Source: Takakia lepidozioides (taxonomy: Eukaryota > Streptophyta > Takakiopsida > Takakiales > Takakiaceae). Taken from it: a stretch of 64,000 nucleotides of DNA. Location: contig CM060734.1 of assembly GCA_030704615.1 (NCBI GenBank), forward strand, positions 22,756,001 to 22,820,000, in the 5' to 3' direction. The translations under genes were made by a program, and so were the position numbers. Shown one piece after another: positions 54,995 through 64,000 of this stretch (its first letter is position 1; each line of letters starts with the position of its first letter). Below the pieces are notes generated by a model, which searched no databases, was not told where the DNA came from, and was given only the letters and a program-made list of their open reading frames with translations.

Positions 54995-57256
54995 TGGAGC
55001 GACCGCCAAGGTGGCGGTCGCTTCTACGAGGTCTGCCCTCCGCGTGGAGCAAGGAATGAGGGGGGGGATATAAACTCCCAGTCATTATTTTGAAATGAAG
55101 CGACCGCCGTTACTGGCGGTCGCTTTTCTGTTTTTTTGGAGCAAAATGGAGTGACCGCCATTAAGGGCGGTCGCCATTATTGTTGTTTTTTGTAATTGCA
55201 GCGACCACCATTAGTGGCGGTAGCTTTTATTGAAATTTCGTTGGAAATGGAGCGACCGCCAAGGTGGCGGTCGCTTCTACGAAGTGTGCCCTGCGCATGG
55301 AGCGAGGAGTGAGGCGGGGGGAGGGAGGCATATAAGCTCCGGGACATTCTCCCCTCACTTCCGGTCGCTTGAAGTTATTTTTTGTTTTTATAAATGCAGC
55401 GACCGCCATTACTGGCGGTCGTTTTTTTTGTTTTTAAATGGAGCGACCGCCATGGTGGCGGTCGCTTCTACGAGGTCTGCCCTGCGCGTGGAGCGAGGAA
55501 TGAGGCGGGGGGGAGCATATAAGCCCCCAGTCATTCTCCCCTCACTTCCATTACTGGCAGTTTTTGTTTTTACAAAATACAGCGACCGCCATTACTGGCG
55601 GTCGCTATAATGGTTATTTTTTAAGATGCAGCGGCCGCCATTACTGGCAGTCGCTTTTATTTTTTGAAATGGGGCGACCACCATTACTGGCGGTCGCTTT
55701 TATTTTAATTATTTTGGAAATGAAGCGACCGCCGTTACTGTCGATCGCTTTTTCGTTTCTTGGAAGAAAATGTTGTTTTTTGTAATTGCAACGACCGCCA
55801 TTACTGGCGGTCGCTTTTTTTTTAATTTGGTTGGAAATGGAGCGACCGCCATTTGTGGTGGTCGCATTTATTTTAATTGTTTTGAAAATGAAAATGAAGC
55901 GACCGCCATTACTGACGGTGGCTTTTATTTAAATGTTTTTGAAAATCAAGCGACGCCATGACTGGCGGTCGCTTTTATTTTAATTGTTTTGAAAATTGCT
56001 AGCGGTCGCTTTTATTTTAATTTTTTTGAAAATAAAGCGACCGCCTATGTTGACGGGCGCTTATTTATTTTAAATGTTTTGAAAAAGAAGCGACCGCCCA
56101 TGTTGGCGGTCGTTTATTTATTTTAAATGTTTTGAAAATGAAACGACCGCCTATGCTGACGGTCAATTATTTACTTTTAATGTTTTGAAAATGAAGCGAC
56201 CGCCTATGCTGGCGGTCGCTTATTTATTTTAAATGTTTTAAAAATGAATCGACCCCCTATGCTGGCGGTCGCTTATTTATTTTAAATGTTTTGAAAATGA
56301 AGCAACCGCCTATGCTGGCGGTCGTTTATTTATTTTAAATGTCTTCAAAATGAAGCGACCGCCAATGTTTGCGGACACTTATTTTTCTTTAAGTTTTTGA
56401 AAATGAAGTGACCGCCTATGTTGGCGGTCGCTTATTTTTTTTTAAGTTTTTAAAAATGAAGCGACCGCCTATGTTGGCGGTCGCTTATTTATTCTAAATG
56501 TTTTGAAAATGAAGCGACCGCCTATGCTAGCGGTCGCTTATTTATTTTAAATGTTTTCAAAATGAAGCGACCGCCAATGTTTGCGGACACTTATTTTTCT
56601 TTTAAGTTTTTAAAAATGAAGCGACCGCCTATGTTGGCGGTCGCTTGTTTATTCTAAATGTCTTGAAAATGAAGCAACCGCCTATGCTGGCGGTCGCTTA
56701 TTTATTTTAAATGTTTTCAAAATGAAGCGACCGCCAATGTTTGCGGACACTTATTTTTCTTTTAAGTTTTTGAAAATGAAGCGACCGCCTATGTTGGCGG
56801 TCGCTTATTTATTTTAAAGTTTTTGAAAATAAAGTGACCGCCCATGTTGGCGGATGTTTATTTATTTTAAATGTTTTGAAAATGAAGCGCCACTGCTTTT
56901 TTTTTTAAATTTAAAAAATGAAGCGACCGCCTATGTTGGCGGTCGCTTATTTTTTTTTAAGTTTTTGAAAACGAAGGGACCGCCTATGTTGGCGGTCGCT
57001 TGTTTATTTTAAAAATTTTGAAAATGAAGCGACCGCCTATGCTGGCGGTCGCTTATTTTTTTTTTAATTTTTAAAAAATGAAGCGACCACCTATGTTGGC
57101 GGTCGCTTATTTATTTTAAATGTTTTGAAAATCAAGCGACCGCCTATGCTGGCGGTCGCTTATTTTTTTTTTAATTTTCTTTAAATGAAGCGACCGCCTA
57201 TGTTCGTGGTCCCTTATTTTTTTTTAAGTTTTTGAAAATGAAGCGACCGCCTATGC
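54995..57256. repeat. Tandem hairpin array: GCGACCGCC...GGCGGTCGC
   Basis: About 39 units by hand count. Each carries GCGACCGCC, a 4-7 base loop (ATTACT, TATGTT, TATGCT) and GGCGGTCGC, followed by an AT-rich spacer (TTATTTATTTTAAATGTTTTGAAAATGA). Spacing is irregular at first (50-110 bp, with some units carrying a longer TCTACGAGGTCTGCCCTGCG insert) and settles to about 53 bp after 56.0 kb. A variant unit (CCAATGTTTGCGGACAC) recurs at about 56358, 56572 and 56731, a hint of higher-order structure. Frames on either strand are repeat artefacts. Confidence 0.95.
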
Positions 57257-57690
57257 ATCGAACGATTTTCGACTGATCTCGTATTACACTGGGACGTATC
57301 AGATGGTACATTGAACACACTGGCCAAGTTTCAAAGCGAACGAAAATCATTTGGATGGGCAACCATCCGTTGGCCCATTCAACGAATTTCGATTGAACTC
57401 ATATTACTCTGGGGCCTCTTACATGGCACATTGAACATAGTGGCCAAGTGTCAAAGCGAACCAAAATCATTTCGATGGCCAACCATCCGTTGAGCCATCG
57501 AATGAATTTCGATTGATCTGATATTAGTCCAGGACCTGTGAGAGGGTGTCTCAAACGTGCTGGCAAAGTTTGGAAGCTAACAAAAATGATTTGGATGGGC
57601 AACCATCCGTTCACCCGTTGAATGTATTCTGTTGGAGCTGCTATTGCTTGAGGACCTGTTGGACTGTGTTTCGCGTGTTGACGATTTTTT
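57257..57690 (+). repeat. ~105-bp satellite, block 1
   Basis: About four units share TTTCGATTGATCT(C/G)(A/G)TATTA, then GGxACxTxxxACATGGTACA, TTGAACA, GGCCAAGTTTCAAAGCGAAC, AAAATCATTTGGATGGGCAA and CCATCC. It begins directly where the hairpin array ends. 57.69-58.26 kb between the two blocks is unassigned. Confidence 0.85.
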
Positions 57691-58261
57691 TTTTCATTCC
57701 GTTTTTTAGTGGGGCGTGTAATGTAGCCATATGCAACGTGTGTGCCAAATTTGGGAGCGATCGAAATCCATTTGGACCCAAAACCACAGTTTATTCCCTG
57801 TTTTGCACTCCAAGCTTGATTTGTGTTCTATTTGATGCACTCTTCATAGAGAGTTTTGCAATAGTGAGCGAAGAGAACACTTTTTTTTTGGGGCATTTTT
57901 TATTGGTCCAAATTTTGGCGGGGAAGTAGCCGTGGGATGTCGGAAGCCGCAGAACAAAATTGAGCCAAAAACAAAATCGATACGTGCCAGAAACCCCCAT
58001 TGAAATGCAGTGCAAACCTATTTATTGGCTTAAAATAAATTTAAATTCAATTAAATTGTGGAATGGCTCGAGGGGGGAGCGCGTCGATGGGGAGGCAAAT
58101 GATTTATTCGTTTGTTGTGTCTCTGCACATGTTCAAGCACATGCGGGCAAAAGAGGGGCTTCAACCACATCCGTTCAATGGGTGCAATAGCCGTGCACGC
58201 ATTGCAGGATTTCTTTTTCGCATTGAACAAAAACCAGATGACAAGTGAACGCCTCATTGGA

Positions 58262-58660
58262 CAATCGAACGATTTTCGATTGATCTCGTATTACACTGGG
58301 ACGTATCAGATGGTACATTGAACACATTGGCCAAGTTTCAAAGCGAACGAAAATCATTTGGATGGGCAACCATCCGCTGGCCCATTCAACGAATTTCGAT
58401 TGAACTCATATTACTCTGGGGCCTCTTACATGGCATATTGAACATAGTGGCCAAAGCGAACCAAAATCATCTCGATGGCCAACCATCCGTGGAGCCATCG
58501 AATGAATTTTGATTGATCTGATATTAGTCCGGGACCTGATACATGATATGTTGAACATAGTGGCAAAGATTGAAAGCAAACGAAAATCATTTGGATGGGC
58601 AACCATTCAATCGCCCATTGAATGAATGGGGTTTCGTCTTCGATTATTCTGGGACCTGTT
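58262..58660 (+). repeat. ~105-bp satellite, block 2
   Basis: The same satellite as block 1. Its first two units match block 1 units 1 and 2 almost base for base, so block 2 probably arose by segmental duplication of block 1. Confidence 0.85.
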
Positions 58661-58664
58661 ACAT

Positions 58665-59005
58665 GGTATGCCCTTTGAAGCTCTTTTTGTAGTGTCTCCT
58701 GCCTCGTAATGCGGTATTTCTCCATGTCCACTTTATCCAATATGTTAATATTCTCCACCTGGAACAGATCCACATATGTATGCAGAAATCCTTAAAAAAA
58801 CAAATGACCATTTCAACTTTTATAAGCTTCATCCCCAGCTTCCAGTTTTGATGGTCATTTGTTTTTTTAAGTTATATACGCATGTGTGGATATGTTCCAG
58901 ATGAAAGATATTAGCATTGGAAAAATAAGAGTTGGAGAAGCACCTCATTACGAAGCAAGAGACATTACAGAAGACCTCAGCATGTGGAACATCTGGATGA
59001 AGAAC
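58665..59005. repeat. Long inverted repeat IR1
   Basis: The left arm (about 58665-58826) and the reverse complement of the right arm (about 58849-59005) share CTCGTAATG, TTCTCCA, TCCAAT, ATATT, ACCTGGAAC, ATCCACA and CTTAAAAAAACAAATGACCAT in the same order. The loop is roughly 23-40 bases. The minus frame of the left arm (FQVENINILDKVDMEKYRIT) and the plus frame of the right arm (FQMKDISIGKIRVGEAPHYE) are similar, so both arms descend from one coding segment. Confidence 0.75.
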
Positions 59006-59254
59006 CTTGCCCATCGTCGCTTCAAAGTTCTAGCGCTTCTGAAATGATCACATGTTTGTTGGTGGAAGCAGATCTCGTAGGCCACATTGATCTCGTACCC
59101 ATCGAAGACTCCCGTAGGCCACATGGAACGGTTCATGTGATACATTTTCACAAATGCAATGTGATACATTTGTGAAATGGTATCACATCAACCGTTTAAT
59201 GTGGCCAATGCACGTCTTCCGCACCATGGCGGAAATGTTCGCCACTTGAAAGCA

Positions 59255-59660
59255 CTAACACAAATAATCCGTTTAAACAATATCAAGAATCATATGTACT
59301 GCAAGGTGTTTCATACTGCCGATGTTCATGTAGCTGAATTATTTAGGAATCGTTTTGCTACTCCCATGCCAATAACATCAGGTCCACTGCGACTGCCATA
59401 TTCCGAATTCCGTATCAGCCACCACGGACATGAAACCAGGAACTTCGCACAAAATCTCCAATTCATTTAATTTATGGTGGGCCATGGCTGCAGCCTGCAA
59501 GCTGGCCGAGGTGGCTGATACGTCCGTTTGAACATGACAGTCTCAGAGGACGTTGACATGGGAATAGCAAAAAGAGTACTACAAAATTCAGCTAGAGGAA
59601 CAACAATAGCATGAAACACCTTACCGTAGATATGATTGTTGACATTGGTTGTGACAGCTC
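59255..59660. repeat. Long inverted repeat IR2
   Basis: Arms are about 59255-59424 and 59508-59660 with a ~80-base spacer. Both encode a related peptide on opposite strands: YCKVFHTADVHVAELFRNRF on plus, YGKVFHAIVVPLAEFCSTLF on minus. In each it is followed by AxPM and a TYQPP/RISHH-like end. Confidence 0.8.
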
Positions 59661-59699
59661 CAATCAATAGAGAACTCGTACCATTAGTTGCGCTTCAAC

Positions 59700-60270
59700 A
59701 GAAGTACCGGTCCCCCGAGTAAATAAAATTCCGTTGTAAATAATAAATTGCATACGCTCGAACCTCACAAATGTCATTTCAACAAAACCGGCCGTGTATT
59801 GTGGCACTGTTTGTAACTGCGAATATTTCAATGTTTTTGACAGGGTACTGAGAAAATGATATATTGGATCCATAAGAGTTAGACAACAAACGTTCCATAT
59901 CTGATTCAACTGTGCGATACTACTATGAGTGACATGGATAAAAAAGTAATAGGTGTACATGTGATCTCCGCACGTTTAAGTAGAGACCTAGTATCAAACG
60001 TTCGGAGGTCGCATGTGCACCTATTACTTTCCGATCCATGCCTCTCATGGTAGTGTCGCACAGTTGAATGAGATGAGACGTTTGTTGTCTAACTTCTACG
60101 GAACTAATACATCGTTTTCTCATAACCCTATCCAAACCTTGGAACATTACAAATATAAACAGTGAGCCAGTACACAAACCATTTATGTTGCGATGACAGG
60201 TGCCAAGGTCGAGCATATGCAATGTAGTATTTACAATGGGACTTTATTTATTACATGCACGATCAAAATT
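59700..60270. repeat. Long inverted repeat IR3 (~270-bp arms)
   Basis: The left arm is about 59700-59985, the right arm about 60005-60270, and the loop about 20-25 bases. Shared words include GTTAGACAACAAACGT, TTCAACTGTGCGA, AGTAATAGGTG and CACTGTTT. Encoded peptides match on opposite strands: CTYYFPIHASHGSVAQLNEM on plus, YTYYFFIHVTHSSIAQLNQI on minus. Later QCSIYNGTLF pairs with QFIIYNGILF. The plus copy has one in-frame TGA. Confidence 0.85.
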
Positions 60271-60333
60271 GAGTCATGTCTTCATAAAAGAACCATTGTA
60301 CCGCCATAAATATCATATCTACGAGACTATGGT

Positions 60334-61787
60334 CTACTCCGTCCTATATACGTCTTTCGGCTCAGGCCAATTGAATGGCTTGCCCATGAACCGAAGTACT
60401 ACATGGGCTAATGTGACTATCTCATTCTTGTTGTTGTCGTACAACCTTTGTAGCATTGAATGCCAACAACCTCCCGTAAATTGGTCCTTGAACGTACTTT
60501 GATCATAATGAGCGCCGCCATTTATTTGTACCGTTATCTTCCCAACAGCAAAGGCCTCCGACGTCATGTCCTGGGGGGAGGGGGGGTTGGCATTCTCATT
60601 GAAAACCGATGCAATATCTTTTTCCACCCACCATCTTTTCGCGAGTTCCCGGTCCAGCTTGTCTTGGTTTTCAAACTGGTACGACGAGGCTTTGCGTATG
60701 CCCAATGGGGTGGCTAAGCCCCAATCACACACCCCAATCTTGATCTCCTCGGTACCATCTGGAAAATGCAACAAGATGTTGTCGGGGGACAAGTCGTTGT
60801 GCAGGACACCGTTCTTGTGGACAACATCCATGATGCACACCAGTGCCCATGCAAGTTTACTGTGCACTTTCCGGAAACGAAGCAAGCGATCGCATTCCTG
60901 GAACTCTGCTTCCGTTCCTCTTTGTTCCAAAATCACCCTGTTGTCCGAATCGTTGCCCCATTTTCTGTCAAGGTTCATCATGTCGCGTATTGTCCCTCCA
61001 TTCCACCAGCGAGTGTAACCCTCTACTTCACGTGCATTCACAACAAAATACGAGATAACACCCGGATGTTGGAACTTCACTTCCAAACACTCGTCGTTAT
61101 GTTGTCTCAACGCCTTTTCTGGATTTTTGGACTTGGGTTTTTTTCCCGCTAGCTCCCAACGCTCCAGTATTCTAGAATCGCCAATAATCCTACAATGATG
61201 GACCTTAGCATACCCTCCTTCTTTGTAAGGGCCAATTTCTACCACCTTCACAGTAGAGTTTGGGTAATAAAGACCAGTTGTGCCTCCCCCGCCCGATGAC
61301 CCCGCCTTCCAAGGGACAACCCTAGTCCGGCGATGTGAATTCTGACTTGCCGAGCAAGCCCAATACTCAACACGCCGCATTAACTCAGCTTCGGCGGAGG
61401 GCACTCGACCCTCGGTTGTTCTACCCTTCCATGTCTTCATTAGCTGCCTAAAATTCCACGTGGCGTCTTTCGCCCTGCTTTGGATCCACCGATTGAACTT
61501 CGGTTTGTCCCTGTCCGCCGTCCACTTAGCCCCCGTCAAAGCGTTTATCATTTTCATCTCCATATTTTGCTGAAAAATCTCCATCCATGCCTAACATAAG
61601 CACTCTCCAGCCTCATCATGTCCCTACCCTTGAAATAATCCGCTACCACTTCTTTCACCCTATCCAAGGCATCCGGTCCCGGGTAGTCTGGCTTGTTGAC
61701 CTGGCTATCCCGCTCGTGGGCACGTTTTCTCTTCCTCCGCCCCCCAGACGATCCCGCCCCAGAACTTGAATTCACAACCCCCGACAT
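60334..61787 (-). pseudogene. Protein-kinase-like gene with one frameshift
   Basis: The N-terminal frame (61787-61554) starts MSGVVNSSSGAGSSGGRRKR, with a nuclear-localisation-like RRKRKR. It breaks near 61590 by one base, then continues as 416 codons. These contain a glycine-loop-like GPYKEGGYAKV (118-128), VVHKNGVLHNDLSPDNILL (catalytic loop, D264, N269) and VCDWGLA (DFG as DWG, 287-289). The HxDLSPDN form lacks the usual Lys of HRDLKxxN, as in some atypical fungal and plant kinases; activity cannot be assumed. The C-terminal lobe is short. The gene has its own TATA box. Only the frameshift argues against function, and a sequencing error there would rescue it. Confidence 0.75.
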
Positions 61788-62105
61788 TGTATGAACTTTT
61801 GCCCACTACAAGGTCCAAAACCTCAGAAAATGGCAATGTATGCGTGTGGATGGTGTCTTCGTAGTTTTCTGCAAAAAAACAGGCTGCCGGAGATCCGGAA
61901 ACGGCAAAATGGTGATACGATGATTGTACCGTGAACAAGTGTATGGGACTGACCAATAGAAAACCGACAAAACCTCCCCCCCCAAATAATCACCTTTGCA
62001 CCTCCCGTTGGCAGTGCCAAGCAACGAAGTCCAAAAGGACTACAGGATGCCAAGGAACCGCACCACAAGAGGGGCAAAAGTGATCAGAAAATGAGGGGGG
62101 AATGG

Positions 62106-62113
62106 TTTATATA
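62106..62113 (-). promoter_or_regulatory. TATA box of the kinase-like gene
   Basis: The minus strand reads TATATAAA, in CGCCTATATAAACCATTC. It lies about 320 bp upstream of the presumed start codon at 61787, which would give a 5' leader near 290 nt. No other minus-strand start competes for it. Confidence 0.55.
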
Positions 62114-62174
62114 GGCGCCCACCAACCCCCCCCCCGAAAAAAAATAAAAATGGCATTATGCTTGAAAAGGCGCG

Positions 62175-62335
62175 ACAGGCCAGTGGCACCTCGCCACTTG
62201 TCAGCGCGGCGTGACTGGCCAGTCGCACCTCGCCACGCGCACCCACATGGGAGAGGTCAAGGGTTCAAAACCACCTCCCCCCATCCCATTTGTTTCGTTT
62301 TTCTTGACCTGTGGCACCTCGCCACGTGGCTGGCC
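62175..62335. repeat. GGCACCTCGCCAC repeats with palindromic arms
   Basis: AGTGGC-ACCTC-GCCACT near 62191, then GTCGCACCTCGCCACGCG and GTGGCACCTCGCCACGTGG. These are three short hairpins 50-80 bp apart, just upstream of the kinase promoter. Confidence 0.65.
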
Positions 62336-62424
62336 GAGGCGCCGCTTCATGATTAAAAATAAAAAACAAAACGCCACACGGCGGGTCCCTGGATTTCTAA
62401 GGAAAAAAAAACACGCGTTCGTTG

Positions 62425-62560
62425 CATGGCGGTCGCTATATTTATAAAAACAAGAAGAGCGACCGCCACATGGCCAATGTAGGCGGTCGCTTATTTTAAA
62501 ATGTAATAAATTATTAAAAATAATAAATTATATGCGACTGCCAATATAGGCGGACACATT
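62425..62560. repeat. Outlying copies of the GCGACCGCC hairpin
   Basis: GGCGGTCGC (62429-62437) and GCGACCGCC (62459-62467), then GGCGGTCGCTTATTTT (62482 on). These words match the array at 55-57 kb, so the kinase-like gene lies between two deposits of the same repeat. 62.56-62.9 kb has no gene; a GACGTG/CACGTC inverted pair is near 62.70-62.74 kb. Confidence 0.8.
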
Positions 62561-63417
62561 TTTTTTAAAGAATTAATAAATATTAATAATTGGCCACGTC
62601 TGTTTTACACCGTGGCTGCCATGTCATTACAAAGGGTAGAAGTAAATCGTAAAAATCAAATGTAAAAAAAAATTACATGGGTAAATGTCCGGATTCGACG
62701 TGACGTGACGGCCGACGTGTCAGCGCCACATCACGTCAAGAATGATAACTAGGATTCCACCACCATCATGATAGCTAGACCCCAGACCCATCAGTTACAA
62801 ACACAAATTTCAAAAATGAGAGAACAAAAAGTTCCTGCTGAGCAATGAAACCTCCTCTTTCTGTTGTTTGCATGAAAAATAAGCAAAACCAAATGCTAAC
62901 ATCTTCTCCCCCAGCACCTACAAGTCAGCGACCATCGTGTAATTAGGAATGGAACATAAGGAAAGACATGTACCATAGCAAACATTATGAAATAATTCAT
63001 TAGCATAAATAAAACATATATGCCGCATGGATGCTTCAGGAACAAAGACAGCGAGGAGTGTAACACACTGCAATCATGGAGGTGCTCAATAAGTTCTTCA
63101 AGTTCGAGATGTTCATAAAACCAACTTGAGTGATGACGTTCACAATGAAGAACGATGGAAGTCCGGTCTGACCCATTAGGATTTCCATAATGCAGCATGC
63201 AAAGTGGGCATCTTATATGCAGAGTGACGATCCACAATCGCACCCCAGAAAATGTTGGCCAGACATACATGATTTACATGTTGTTTCTCATAATAAACTA
63301 TCTCCGCCATAGCAGGGTCCAGGTAGCATTGTTTGACAACAAATTGGCACATGCATCATCTTTTGATGCCTTTTCATGTTTTTTTTTTTGTAGTCTTTAT
63401 TTGTTTGGGTTTTTCTC

Positions 63418-63920
63418 CTATTGTGCTGGTCCCACTCTAGGCTTTCTCCCCCTTTTCTTGGGTGGACCTGCACGCCATTTCTTGGCACGCATAGCCTCTG
63501 TTACCTCCATAATGTTTAGGGTATTTGTCTCATGGGCCATAGGCGGCAGTGATACCTACGCCAAAAACATGAGTGGCCTTTCAGAACAGCTCTTATGAAA
63601 AGCATAAGTGCATGGCTAGTGGGATTGGACATAACCTGTACAGTCTAAAGCATTCATTTCGTCGTCATGAATCATGGCATGCTCAACAGGAATTCATACC
63701 TTGTAATGTTCATGGCACAATTGATGCGTGATGCCCGAAGATTCCTAGCAAGGGTGCCTTTCTGTCGAATATGATTGAGGAAGGTGCATGGGGCCTCTTT
63801 CAGGGAGGACTCACCAGCAATGAAGTCGGTCACCCAATTCCAAGGGATATATTCAATTTCAGCTGTGTTTTCATCAGGTAGGTGGGGCAAAATTTTGCCA
63901 TCTTCAACCACTTCAGCCAT
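63418..63920 (-). CDS. Unknown gene with C-terminal AT-hook, exon junction unresolved
   Basis: One exon (63920-63701) reads MAEVVEDGKILPHLPDENTA, EIEYIPWNWVTDFIAGESSL and KEAPCTFLNHIRQKGTLARN, ending at a GTATGA donor after NIT. A second open stretch (63555-63418) reads VSLPPMAHETNTLNIMEVTE, AMRAKKWRAGPPKKRGRKPR, VGPAQ, stop. KKRGRKPR fits the AT-hook core, which binds AT-rich DNA minor grooves. The two do not join in phase at the nearest acceptor, so an exon is missing or the gene is broken. 62.9-63.27 kb has a Cys/His-containing minus frame that I cannot assign. Confidence 0.4.
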
Positions 63921-64000
63921 GCTTACACAAACAAGATCCTTCTGAGTTTGCTGATGTCTTCTTTGGCTGCCCTATCCTGCCACAGACGTCGTATTCTTTT

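Noticed and set aside
54995-57256. CRISPR-like array (regular palindromic repeats with spacers)
   Set aside because: Spacers are AT-rich and near-identical rather than unique, there is no cas gene, and the genome is eukaryotic.
57311-58606. Paired 60-70 codon frames on both strands
   Set aside because: They lie in the ~105-bp satellite and repeat with it.
62896-63270. Minus-strand Cys/His frame (IRCPLCMLHYG...HCERHH) as a zinc finger
   Set aside because: Spacing fits no zinc-finger family I can name, and the second half is hydrophobic low-information sequence.

Overview
This is a gene-poor, repeat-dense stretch of a nuclear genome from a streptophyte (green plant lineage). The evidence is a plant-type TTTAGGG motif, CACTA, MULE, hAT, copia and gypsy transposon genes with GT-AG introns, SWIM-finger Mutator-like transposases, and a piece of a eukaryotic proteasome ATPase gene. 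A charophyte alga such as Chara fits best, mainly because a Ty3/gypsy element here carries a cytosine-5 DNA methyltransferase. The species is an inference. Nothing bacterial, organellar or CRISPR-like was seen.

Layout. 1-2.3 kb: a CACTA transposase on the minus strand that runs off the left edge and is split by a 744-bp TIR element with TA duplications. 2.5-9.6 kb: palindrome clusters and two broken MULE copies. 9.8-19.3 kb: an LTR retrotransposon (minus strand) with Gag, protease, a DNMT3-like methyltransferase, only a scrap of RNase H, and an integrase. It lies exactly in the centre of a palindrome next to a copia gag. 20.5-22.7 kb: a broken Ulp1-type protease gene. 23.4-25.9 kb: a MULE with one nonsense codon. 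25.9-30.7 kb: two spliced unknown genes interleaved with palindromic tandem arrays. 30.6-38.3 kb: a C/A-rich minus-strand block with a 2A-like motif and a secreted-type protein. 38.8-46.2 kb: unknown or broken genes and an RPT1 fragment. 46.8-50.6 kb: the most complete MULE. 50.8-53.9 kb: a spliced plus-strand gene running into a hAT transposase tail. 55-57.3 kb: a GCGACCGCC hairpin array. 57.3-60.3 kb: a ~105-bp satellite and three long fold-back repeats. 60.3-62.1 kb: a protein-kinase-like gene with a TATA box. 62.2-64 kb: more hairpins and an AT-hook gene fragment.

The theme tying the window together is inverted repetition at every scale. Each cluster uses its own palindromic word, typically 12-40 bp, often centred on GGCGCC, GTTAAC or GTCGAC. 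Several clusters sit in introns or beside transposase genes, and at least one served as a transposon target. Most coding regions are transposon-derived and damaged. The genes that look most intact are the kinase-like gene (one frameshift), the spliced unknown genes near 29-30 kb and 50.8-53.5 kb, and the small NLS-rich exon at 42.6-43.1 kb.
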